Notes under the pieces: model-generated
The model's input: only the letters and a program-made list of their open reading frames with translations
What the model was told of the DNA's origin: nothing
Databases searched by the model: none
Made by a program: the position numbers and the translations under genes
Assembly: GCA_009193035.1 (NCBI GenBank)
Contig: SWDT01000053.1
Span: 186,001 to 250,000, forward strand
DNA length: 64,000 bases
Source of the DNA: Halicephalobus mephisto
Lineage: Eukaryota; Nematoda; Chromadorea; Rhabditida; Panagrolaimidae
Reading direction: 5' to 3'
Shown here: positions 12,001 to 21,520 of the stretch, one piece after another
How positions within the stretch are numbered: the stretch's first letter is position 1
Layout of the letters: every line of letters begins with the position of its first letter

Positions 12001-13466
12001 CGAGTTCAATAAGAAAAACGGTTTCGGAAAGTTGATTGTGGAAAATTGGACAGATGATTCTGAATTGCCATTAAATTGGAAACCAATTCCTAAAAACATC
12101 CACACAAACGCGGTCAGAATGGAATTGATAAAAGCACAATCCGAAAAGCAGTGTTCGTGTGAGCAATGTTCGGTTTCCACTTGTCCCTGTATGACAGTGA
12201 GGATTCAGCATGGCTATATCCACGCCAACGTGAATGTAATAACTGAATGTAACGATCTATGTGATTGTAAACATTGTCCTCCGAGAACGTTCAACAAAGG
12301 AAGACAAGAGCCCTTGATATTGTTCAAAAACAGGAAATCTGGATTTAGTTTGAGGGCTTCCAGGGACATCCGAGAAGGTCGATTTATTGTAGAGTATGTA
12401 GGAGTAAGTTTTTTAAAAACTATTATGGGAATTAGAAATAGAGGTTATTGTGAAATTGTCTCGAGAGGAATTTTAAAATGGAAAATAAGTTAAAATTTTA
12501 GTTTTGGACTAATTATTTCGTAATTAATTGCATTTTCAAAACCAAAAATTTCGATTTTTTGAACGAAATTGTCTCGAGAGGAATTTTTAAAATGTAAAGT
12601 AAGTTAAAATTTTGGTTTTCAACTGTAATTATTTCGTGATCTTATGTAATTTCGTAATTAATTGCATTTTCGAAACCAAAAATTTCGATTTTTTGAACAA
12701 AATTGTCTCGAGAAGAATTTTAGAAGTTTTTAAAATGTAAAATAGCTTGAAATTTTTGTTTCGAACTATAATTGTTTTTAATTTTTGCGAAATTTTGATA
12801 TTAATCGAATCCTATATAAATTAAGAATAGTTTTTTTTATGAAATTGTTTCGAGATGAACGTGTAAAAATTTTCAAAAAAATAGTGATCTAAAATTTTAA
12901 TTTTTCGCTGTTTCGTAATCAGTTTTGAAATTATGTTTTTATGAATAAACCTAGAACCCTCTGGACCAGGGTTACATAGAGCACAAAAATCTCTGGCTGA
13001 CTTGGAGGATTGGTTTTCATATATGGGAATATTAATCGATACCTAAAAAACCACATTCAAGTACTTAGAAAAAATTTGATTTTTAATTTTTTCTAAAATA
13101 TTTAAAAATATTTTCCAGGTTGTGAAGACGGTTGAAGAATGTAAGGATATCGAAGACGTTACGTATCTTTTTGAACTTGATTTTTCGAAAAATGCGAAAT
13201 TCATCATCGATGCTTCTGAATACGGTAATGAAGCCCGGTTCATCAACCATTCTTGTGAGCCTAATCTTGCTGTTGTGATGTGTTTTGGAGCAGTTGGAGA
13301 CCGAAACATGTACAAAGTTTACTTTTTCGCTGCGAGAGACATATATGCTGGAGAAGAATTGACTTTTAACTACTTTGGTGCTAGAGAAGTTCCAACAACG
13401 GATCTGCCTTCGAATGTCCCGAGATGTCATTGTGGATCTACGAAATGCCGAAAATATCTTTATTAA
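9038..13466 (+). CDS. SUV39-type histone H3K9 methyltransferase with chromodomain
   Basis: Exons 9038-9252, 9649-9810, 9856-10125, 10897-11086, 11546-12403 and 13119-13466 join in phase to 680 aa. An acidic N-terminus (KQEPEDDDIIELSSDEE, SUMO-interaction-like) is followed by a DTI-rich repeat in exon 3 and a basic linker. A chromodomain lies at about residues 334-386 (EYEVEKVLLK...YYLLKWAGY...SWEAES). The pre-SET Cys cluster follows from about 479 (CSCEQCSVSTCPC, CNDLCDCKHCPP). The SET domain has GFSLRASRDI, the cofactor motif RFINHSCEPN and GEELTFNY. The post-SET is CHCGSTKCRKYLY. All catalytic and zinc-binding signatures are present, so it should be active. Known family role: di/trimethylation of H3K9 and heterochromatin formation. 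Its stop is 8 bp from the stop of the next, convergent gene. Confidence 0.93.
9253..9648. repeat. TTCATATATGAA-rich repeat in SUV39-type gene intron 1
   Basis: The 396-bp intron is built of diverged units of about 35-40 bp centred on a TTTCATATATGAA-like palindrome followed by T-rich sequence. About nine units can be counted. Confidence 0.75.
9922..10078 (+). repeat. Coding minisatellite: DTI(T/I)xN(K/I) repeat
   Basis: Within exon 3 the units GAC-ACT-ATT-xxx-xxx-AAT-AAG repeat about seven times and give DTITDNK, DTIISNI and variants. One longer block (DTITDNKDTIISNIDTITDN) is present twice. The repeat is in frame and no stop is created, so it is part of the protein. Confidence 0.85.
10126..10896. 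repeat. Tandem repeat in SUV39-type gene intron 3
   Basis: Between about 10328 and 10510 a 26-bp unit of the type GTTTTTGATATATGAGAAATT is repeated seven times. The remainder of the intron is AT-rich with no recognisable feature. Confidence 0.75.
12440..12920. repeat. About 130-bp repeat with TTGTCTCGAGA core, three to four copies
   Basis: Units starting GAAATTGTCTCGAGAGGAATT recur near 12450, 12565, 12700 and, diverged, 12840. They lie in intron 5 of the SUV39-type gene. The same core, in either orientation, reappears near 13760-14060, 14720-14940, 43380-44060 and 63640-63860, so it is a dispersed family. Confidence 0.7.
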
Positions 13467-13474
13467 TGGAGTTT

Positions 13475-15253
13475 TTATTTTCCGACGGCGTAGATTACTT
13501 GTGTTTGGGGATCGATGCAGTGGATCTTGTACTGGAAACAGATGAACTGGTATTTTGGGACTTTTAAAATGACCGGATTGAAGCAGTAGATCTTGGCCCA
13601 GTCGTCATATAGGTCACAGAAGTACTGGTGTTCCCGGATATAGATGTGTTTTGAGTTCTGGAAATGATTATTTACGGGTTTTGCAAGTTTTTGCGAAATG
13701 AAGTTTTTAAAAAAACAGAAATTACAGTTGGATAAGTTAAGTTAGAGTACTGTAAAATAGAAGGGAAATTGTCTTGAAGGGATTTCGAGAAATTGAGGTT
13801 TTGGATGTTGGGTTGAGAACGAGATTACTGTAGAAGCAGTGACAGAAATGAGAGTGAGAATGTTTTTGGGGGATTTCTAGGACTTTTTAGAAGCTAAAGT
13901 GGCTTGAATTTTTGGTTTTGGATCATGGTTGTTTCGTAATCGATCATGTAAATAGAAATCGGACTTTTTTTGTCAAATGGTTCCTATGCAAATTTCTAGA
14001 ACTTTTTAGAATCTGAAATAATCTAAAATTTCAGTTTTACATGATGGTTATTTCGTAATCTTATAAAATTTCGTGATTCGTTTTTTTAAATATAGTGTCC
14101 CTAAAACAGATCCAGAAACTTCTGAACTAAGATACATGAAATACGAAACCTTTTCATCTTCTAGGAACAATTTTCATATATGAACTTCTTAGCAGATGTT
14201 CGGAAATCAAATCCGGATAATTTACTAAAAATTAATTTTTGTTTTTTCAAAAAATTACTTTTTCTTTGAACTCTTCTGGTTCCGTCGGCAGCTCTTCGTT
14301 CGGACAGAAGCTCTGGTAACGAGGACAGAATTCAATCGCTGCAGCCGTGTACTTGCCGAAACGAGTGGGATCTGGACAAACGTAACGGAATCTTTCTCGG
14401 TGATGTTCACAGTACTTTCCGAGGTGAAGAGGTTCTGGGATTCTGTAAAGTAAAAATTTAGTTGTTTTTAGAGTAATTAGAATTTTTTAACAACTTCTAG
14501 AATCCGCCAGGATTTAACGAGGATTTTTGAAATCTTTAAAAATCATAGGTTTTTGTTTTTTTATAATGGAAATTTCTGAATTAGTCCAGAAGCCAATGAA
14601 GGATTCCGAAACTTCTGAAAGCCTTACAGTAGTTTCTAAAATATTACAAAAAGTCCTAAAATACAGTAAGAATTTAAAAAAATATCGAAAATTTAAAAAT
14701 AAGAAAATTATTAAAAATCAAAGAAATTCGTGTTAAGACAATTTCGTAAAAAAAAAGATTTTTATGATTAAAATTTTGTAAAAATCGAGATTCTGGAACT
14801 TCTGAAAGCCTTACAGTAGTTTCTGAAATATTATAAAAAGTCCTAAAATACAGTAGGAATTTCAAAAAATATCGAAAATTTAGAAAAAAGAAAATTATTA
14901 AAAATCAAAGAAATTCGTGTCGAGACAATTTCGTAAAAAAAAATGATTTTTATAATACTATGATTAATAAATACATTTGGAAATAACTTTTTTAAGTTTT
15001 TACGACTTAGAAACTTACTTTATTGTGGTTACCGTATTCCTGCAGTTGTCCCTGAAGGCATCGCAGAAGGCCTTGGTTTCTGCTTCTGCGCCTTCGTGAG
15101 GAGGAGAAAAACAAATCGCTCTGAACTCCTCCAACAAAGTCGAACAACCTTTAATCCGTGGATTTACTTTTGGAATTACAGTAACCTACTGGGATCGCTG
15201 TCTTCTGCACCGAAAACAACAAAAATCAAAGTTAAAAATAAAAATAAATCCAT
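13475..15253 (-). CDS. Secreted cysteine-rich protein, paralogue B
   Basis: Exons 15190-15253, 15019-15148, 14259-14442 and 13475-13657 join in phase to 186 aa. The first intron is only 41 nt. MDLFLFLTLIFVVFGAEDS is a clear signal peptide. The mature part has paired-Cys repeats: CSTLLEEFRAIC with FCDAFRDNC, YCEHHRERFRYVCPDPTRFG with FCPRYQSFC, and FCDLYDDWAKIYC with FICFQYKIHC. Each unit is C-x9/10-C followed after about 20 residues by C-x5/6-C. I do not recognise the family. Its upstream neighbour has the same units and ends only 59 bp away on the same strand, so the pair arose by duplication and may be co-transcribed. Expected to be extracellular and disulphide-bonded. Confidence 0.85.
14600..14950. 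repeat. Direct tandem duplication of about 180 bp
   Basis: The segment from about 14605 to 14763 is repeated at about 14788-14950 with few changes (ACTTCTGAAAGCCTTACAGT, then AGAAATTCGTGT). It lies inside intron 2 of paralogue B. Confidence 0.85.
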
Positions 15254-15312
15254 TTTTTAAATCGATAATTTTTTATTTTTATACACAGAACCCAAGACAA
15301 GTCCTTGATTGA

Positions 15313-16821
15313 TCACCGACGACCCGATCTGGTGCACCATCTACTGTACTTGCTGCAGCCGTCTCTGACGTCGGGTCTCTGGAGGGCGAAGGGGTTGTTA
15401 CAGTAGGCGTAGGCGAACCCTCTGTACTGCTCGCAGACCTTCCGTCTGTTGCTCAAGGCCTCCCCCAGGGCGTTCACAGGGGGTCTTTGAGTGGGGGGAA
15501 CTGGTTTCTCCGGGACAGGAATGTTGCATCTTTCGGAGTAGATCGGACAGAACACGGCTGCTCGTTGCCCGAATCGGAAGGGATCTAAAAAGAAAAATCA
15601 TTCAACAGAACATCTTCTTCTGTTTAGACAACTTATTTCCGATCGTCTTCATCAGTTACAGTATCTGGCTAAAATTGCAAAATATCGAAAAACATTTTTA
15701 AAAATAAAATAATTTCGAAATTTTATAAAAATGCAAAAAATTCTAAAATTCTTGGTCTTGACTGGAAAATCGCAAATTCGTGTTGAGACGAATTTTAGGA
15801 ATTCCGTAACAAATACCTTTATTTTTTCCAAATTGAATAATTCTGTTTTTTTAGAATTATTTAAATGCAGAATTTTACGATTTTTGGTTCGATTGGAAAA
15901 TTTTAAAAATTCGTGTTGAGACAACTTTTGAAAAATTGGACACACTAAGTAGAAAACCATGAAATCATGGGAACTGCTCGGTAGAGATAACAGGAACAGC
16001 GCTGTTTTTAGACAGTTTTCTTTCTCTTAAATGCAACAGAGGAAAAACTGGTCGAGTGAGAGTGAGTCGACGCCGCTAGGGGTCAAACCACGGTGAAGGC
16101 ACGCCATCCCGTCCGATCTGGCAAGTTAAGCGCCGTAGGGCTTGATTAGTACTTGGATCGGAGACGTCCTGGGAATCTCGAGTGCTCCTAGTTTTTTCAA
16201 TTTTTTAAAAAATAACAAAAATTTTCCAATCCTCTTTCCAAAAAATGCAATTTTACCGTAATGAATATCAATCTTATTTTCACTGTTGTTTTTTACTTTT
16301 CGAATAAAATTAGCATCTAAACTGACCTGGACAAACGTACAAGAACCTCTGTTTGTATTCTTTGCAAAATTCAGTATAATCTTTTTTGGGAGGACTGGGT
16401 TTCGGAGTAGTTGTGATTTCTCTTTCATTTTCGACTTCAGTGATCTTCTTGACGATAGGTTGATCCGGTTCTCCACTGGGGATTCTGAAGCAGACGTTTT
16501 CATAAGCGTTACAGAATTCGTCATCTTTTGTGGCGATTTTGTCTCGAGTACAAGAATTAATGTACTCTGTTCGAAGTTCCCTGCAGGCAATAGCATCTTT
16601 TTCTTGGTCATCTCTTCTGTTTCGAGTGGAAATTTTTGTTCCGAAAATTCTACAGTAAGGCAGATCTGGATTCCGGGAACATGCCAGGGCTTCTGCTGTT
16701 TGATCCGTCGACAAAGCCAAAGTTGATGTTTTTAAAACTAAAAAAATTCTAAAATTAAAATAATATAAAACTCACCAAAATAAATAATTAAAATAATCCA
16801 AATTTCTTTTCTTAAAATCAT
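15313..16821 (-). CDS. Secreted cysteine-rich protein, paralogue A
   Basis: Exons 16776-16821, 16327-16737 and 15313-15584 join in phase to 242 aa. The first exon encodes the signal peptide core MILRKEIWIILIIYF. The mature protein has three units of paired cysteines: ACRELRTEYINSC with FCNAYENVC, FCKEYKQRFLYVCP with FCPIYSERC, and VCEQYRGFAYAYC with CSKYSRWC. Pro/Thr/Lys-rich linkers lie between them (TTTPKPSPPKK, VPEKPVPPTQRPP). The unit FLYVCPDPFRFG matches FRYVCPDPTRFG of paralogue B. The second intron (15585-16326) carries a 5S rRNA gene on the other strand. Function unknown; likely extracellular matrix, cuticle or secreted effector. Confidence 0.85.
16075..16191 (+). rRNA. 5S ribosomal RNA
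   Basis: The sequence contains the invariant nematode 5S core (GCACGCCATCCCGTCCGATC, then GGCAAGTTAAGC, TAGTACTTGGATCGGAGACG and CCTGGGAATCTCG). The ends GCTAGGGG and CTCCTAG pair to form helix I, and a run of six T follows as the Pol III terminator. The A box and C box of the internal promoter are intact. It is antisense inside intron 2 of cysteine-rich paralogue A. An identical 117-nt copy lies at 53665. Confidence 0.95.
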
Positions 16822-17647
16822 TGAAATTTTTAATTTAAAAAAATCGATAAAAATTCGAAGGAGAAAGTCGTGTTTTCTTAGAAGGACAGAATCCAATCGA
16901 AGCTTCTTTTTGGTCTTCAACTTCGCAATCGACAAAACGGGTTCCCTTACGCAAAATGACGCGTAAGAACCAGTTCACGTGGGCAAATCTGGACAATAAA
17001 TATCAAAAGGTGAATGATATTTTCTTTTTAATTTTAAATACATTTCCTGATTTTGGATATTTTCTGATTTTAGGTATTTTCTGATTTTAGATATTTCCTG
17101 ATTTTGGATATTTTTTAATTTTAGATATTTTTTTAAATTTTAGATACATTTTCTGATTTTAGATATTTTTTAAAAATTTTAAATACATTTCCTGATTTTG
17201 GATATTTTCTGATTTTAGATATTTTTTAAAATTTTAGATATATTTTCTAATTTTTGATATTTTTTTTAATTCTAGATATTTTCTGATTTTAGATATTTTT
17301 TTAAATTTTAGATTCATTTTCTGATTTTAGATATTTTCTAATTTTAGATATTTTTTTAAATTTTAGATATTTTTTGATTTTAGATATTTTGTTTTTGATT
17401 TTAGATACATTTTCTGATTTTAGATATTTTCTAATTTTAGATATTTTTTAAAAATTTTAGATATATTTTCTGATTTTTGATATTTTCCAATTTTAGATAT
17501 TTTCTTTTTGATTTTAGATTTATATTTTCTTTTTGATTTTACATATTATATATTTTCTTTTTTAATTTAAATATTTTTTTCCGATATTATATATTTTCTT
17601 TTTTATTTTAGATTTATATTTTTTTGATTTTGGAATAAGTGGTCCAG
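16822..17647. repeat. AT minisatellite upstream of the six-cysteine gene
   Basis: From about 17030 to 17640 the DNA is a chain of roughly 18-20-bp units of the form TTTTCTGATTTTAGATATTT, with at least 25 copies. The proximal 200 bp contains the start region of paralogue A and GC-richer DNA (TTACGCAAAATGACGCGTAA, 16948-16967). Confidence 0.8.
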
Positions 17648-18523
17648 ATGAAAGTCGACTTAATTTCTGGAGTAGCTTGTTTGAGTGTCCTTGTTGGAGT
17701 AGTTTATTCTCAAGCATCCCATTATCCGAATCACTACTATGGAGGAAATACGGTAGGATTTTTAATTCTAATTGATTATGATTATTTTTAAAGTAAAATT
17801 CAGAATTGTGTTCATAAAAATGTCAAAAATATAATGTTAAAATTTTATTCAAAATTACGTACGATTAAACGAAAGAAACACAAATTCAAAGATTTTTTTC
17901 AAAATAATATATGATAGATAAAAAGGAACAGAACGCCAAAGATTTTTTTCAAATTAGTATATAATGGAAAAAGGAACAGAACGCCAAAGATTTTTTCAAA
18001 TTAGTATAATAAGAGAAAGAACAGAACGCCAAGAATTTTTTTCAAATTTATATAATAAGAGAAAGAACACAACGCCAAAGATTTTTTCAAAGTAGTATAT
18101 AATGGAAAAAGGAACAGAACGCCAAAGATTTTTTCAAAATAATATGATAGATAAAAAGGAACAGAACGCCAGTGTTAAAATTAAAGTGCAAAAAACAGAA
18201 CGCCAAAATTTCTGTTTCAAATTACTTGTAATAAATTGAAGGAACAGAACGCCAAAAAATATACTTCAAATATCTTGATCGAAATCACTTTTTTGAATGT
18301 TTTTCAGGCTTCAATAGCTTCTAAAAAAGTCCCTCCGCGATGGATGTGGCCGGAGCCCCCGAGGGCAAACGGACCGGACTCGACCACCCTCACACCCCAC
18401 CTCTGCGGGTTCAACCCCTTCACTCGAAGATGCATGGATCCAGACAACCTCTGTCCAGGAAGATGTATGAACTTCAATTACTTGTGGAACTCCAGATACG
18501 ACTGCAGATGTCTCGTTATTTAA
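17648..18523 (+). CDS. Small secreted six-cysteine protein
   Basis: Two exons, 17648-17752 and 18308-18523, join in phase to 106 aa. MKVDLISGVACLSVLVGVVY is a signal peptide. The mature C-terminus carries all cysteines in CGFNPFTRRCMDPDNLCPGRC and ends YDCRCLVI; spacing is C-x8-C-x6-C-x3-C-x14-C-x-C. The middle is Pro/Trp-rich (WMWPEPPRANGPD). The compact C-x3-C plus C-x-C ending recalls small disulphide-rich peptides, but the order of spacings does not match the standard defensin CS-alpha-beta pattern. Exon 2 is much more GC-rich than its surroundings. No family recognised; antimicrobial, signalling and cuticular roles are all possible. Confidence 0.78.
17900..18260. repeat. About 44-bp repeat with core GGAACAGAACGCCAAAGA
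   Basis: Within the intron of the six-cysteine gene the core AACAGAACGCCAA occurs about eight times at roughly 40-50-bp spacing, separated by TTTTTTCAAATTAGTATAT-like spacers. Confidence 0.85.
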
Positions 18524-19238
18524 AAATCTGCATGATGTAATTTTCGAAGTAAATCTGGATTTTTAAACCTATTGGACGATTATTACGAAAAATAACCCAC
18601 CAGGTAGATTCCAAAACTATTCTAATACTCGTGGCCTTTCATCAGGTAAGAATTCATTGCTTTCATATATTATTTTTAGATTACAATTAATTTTAATATA
18701 TGAAATTTGTTTATTTACTGAAGATAATATATAAACGCAAAATTTCTAAAAAATGATACTTCATATATCAATTTTGATTTTTCATATATCAATTTTGATT
18801 TTTCATATATCAATTTTGATTTTTCATATATTAATTTTAATTTTTCATATCAATTTTGATTTTCCATATATCAATTCTCCTCTCTTTGCGATATTAACCC
18901 GATTTTGATATATGAACTTTAATTTTCAGAGCCTTATCTTCTATAATAAGTAGTTTTGGACACTATAGGGAAATTGGTCATGTCATCGAAACAACAAATG
19001 CATTATCTGGAAAACCTGCATCGATATCCTTATCCGACAAGTTATAAAATCAACTTTTAGGGTTTTCGATGATCAACTTCCAGATATTTTTATAAAATTC
19101 CAAAATGCTTATGTAAAAAATCAACTTCTGGCCACTACCGTAAACAACCATCATGAATCACTTTAATTATCTAATTTCATTATCAAACTTTTTATGGTAA
19201 TTTTTACAGTAAGTTTAACAATGGTCTTCGATTTTTTA
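18524..19238. repeat. Intergenic region with TTTTTCATATATCAATTTTGAT repeat
   Basis: From about 18760 to 18880 a 20-bp unit (TTCATATATCAATTTTGATT) is repeated five to six times. The rest is AT-rich intergenic DNA in which I see no gene. Confidence 0.65.
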
Positions 19239-20406
19239 CTACTTGTTAATCCGACGCTGCAGCCGCTTGAATTTAGTTTTCTTCAATTCCAACTGAATCT
19301 TCTGAGCTTCCGATTTCATTTTTTCGATCTCCAAGTCGAATTCTTCTTCAGTCTTCGTTTTCCTCCAAATGTACTCTATCAATCCGCTTTGAGTATCTGC
19401 CAAGTGTTCAATCGTCCGGATTAGCATTAATAACATTTCCTCGATCTGATCGCTTCTAGTCGTTTGAGTTCCAGAAGCACCATCGTCGTCCGAGTTGTCC
19501 AAATCCGTGAATTCGCTTTCAACAAGAGTCGCGAGATTTTGCACCACGTCTTCATCGTAAGGTTCTTCTTTACATCGCTGAATAACTGGCATTTCCTGTT
19601 GAGAACTCTGAGCACTTTCATCAACACCAGACTTTGAATTCATCACAGACCTTCTAGTCAGATTCCTTGAAGTCAAATCCAATCCATCAGTTCCAAGTTC
19701 AGTCACCGTCAGTCCCTGATTGCTCGAAGACTCCCAACCAAGTCTGTCCAAAATCAATTTCTCTGCCTACAATTGTAAATATTAAATTTAAAATTTAGAA
19801 TATAAAATATAAAATATTAAATGTAAAATTTAAAATTTGAAATACGAAATTTAAAATATTAGATATAAAATTTAAAATATTAGATATTAAATGTAAAATT
19901 TAAAGTACGAAATTTTAAATATTAGATACTAAATGTAAAATTTAAAATTTGAAATACGAAATTTAAAATATTAAATATTAAATTTAAAATTTGAAATACG
20001 AAATTTAAAATATTAAATATTAAAAAAACAAACATTTGTGAAAATAACAGAAATCTACAGTATTCTTTTTGTTAGTTTTTTGAGAAAATTATTTTTTTAA
20101 ATTAAAATAACTTACTTCGGTGAACTTGATGCCGATTAGTTCAGTATTCTGAGATCGCTGGAATTTCGCTTTCGTTTCAGTCATGTACCTCTGGTACCAT
20201 TGTGAAAGATCAGTCGGCAAATTTAAAGTCGGAAAAATTTTAATCAAATTTTCTTCAATCTGATTCCATGCCGCTTTTCTTTTTTTATTTATATTTGTTT
20301 TTCGAGTTCTGTTTAATTCGTGAATTTTGTATTTATCAAAATACAGTACTCCCAACATACGAGCAATCCGTTCTTTGTCGAAAATAGAAAGTCTCTTATT
20401 TGACAT
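19239..20406 (-). CDS. Putative DNA-binding protein with Myb/SANT-like (zeste-type) domain
   Basis: Two exons, 20116-20406 and 19239-19766, join in phase to 272 aa. The N-terminal 95 residues resemble Myb/SANT-like domains of the zeste/Myb_DNA-bind_5 type: SIFDKERIARMLGVLYFDKY, then KKRKAAWNQIEENLIK and WYQRYMTETKAKF. The middle is acidic and Ser-rich. The C-terminus (about residues 190-272) is a predicted coiled coil with heptad Leu/Ile (EEMLLMLIRTIEHLAD, EIEKMKSEAQKIQLELKKTK) ending in a basic tail. This layout is common in transposase-derived or regulatory nematode proteins. The domain name is a fair but not firm guess. Confidence 0.7.
19767..20115. repeat. AAATTTAAAATATTAAAT simple repeat in intron
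   Basis: Most of the intron (about 19780-20020) is a short-period A/T repeat around AAATACGAAATTTAAAATATT. Confidence 0.7.
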
Positions 20407-20699
20407 TTTTCGCTTATTACAGTAATTGAATAAAAATAAAAATAAAAATCTGAAAATTATTTTAATTTAAAAATGATGGAAAATTGATATATGAAACTTA
20501 CCGAAATTTTAAGTATTTCAATTTCGAAAAATAAATTGAAAAAATCAATCAAAATGTATTCTGAAAATTTTATAGTTTTTTAAATTTAAAAAAAATCGCG
20601 AATCGTGCCCCAGGGCAGGAAAATAAAATCTCAACTTCCAATTTTGATCGTCAATTTTTATAAACAATTTTCTGTTTTGATTATGCAATCATCACTTTC

Positions 20700-21520
20700 T
20701 TTATTTCTTAACACTTAATTTTCCGGCTGTATGATAGTTGCCCTCCTATTTCACACTATTTCTCATTTCATTTTTATATTAATTTTTAATAATTAAATTA
20801 ACCTAATATCTCAGTTAAAAAAATAATCTAAAAAAATTTCGAAATCAATGAAAATTGAAAAGGAAAAAAATTTCGCCGAGAGTGCTGTATGATAGTTGAT
20901 CCTTTATATTTCTCATTTATTTCGTTTTTATATTAATTTTTAATAATTAAATTAAACTAATATCTCAGTTAAAAAAATAATCTAAAAAAAATTTCGAAAT
21001 CAATGAGAATTGAAAAGAAAAAAAATGTTGTTGAGTGCTGTATGATAGTTGATCCTTTATATTTCTCATTTATTTCGTTTTTATATTTATTTTTAATAAT
21101 TAAATTAACCTAATATCTCAGTTAAAAAATAATTTTAAAAAAATTTCGAAATCAATGAAAATTGAAAAGGAAAAAAATTTCGCCGAGTGCTGTATGATAG
21201 TTGATCCTTTATATTTCTCATTTATTTCGTTTTTATATTAATTTTTAATAATTAAATTAATCTAATATCTCAGTTAAAAAAATAATTTTAAAAAAATTTC
21301 GAAATTAATGAAAATTGAAAAGGAAAAAAATTTCGCCGAGAGTGCTGTATGATAGTTGATCCTTTATATTTCTCATTTATTTCGTTTTTATATTAATTTT
21401 TAATAATTAAATTAACCTAATATCTCAGTTAAAAAAATAATTTTAAAAAAATTTCGAAATCAATGAAAATTGAAAAGGAAAAAAAGGGAAAAAATGTCGC
21501 TGGGGAGATATCCGTCATAC
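20700..21520. repeat. About 155-bp satellite, five copies
   Basis: The phrase CTGTATGATAGTTG recurs at 20726, 20884, 21038, 21190 and 21345, a period of about 152-158 bp. Units also share TTTATATTTCTCATTTATTT, CTAATATCTCAGTT and TTTCGCCGAG. Diverged relatives of the unit continue to about 22050. Confidence 0.9.

Noticed and set aside
16286..16726. 146-aa plus-strand open frame opposite the Cys-rich paralogue A
   Set aside because: Shadow of the real exon; the minus strand has a signal peptide, splice phase and paralogue support.
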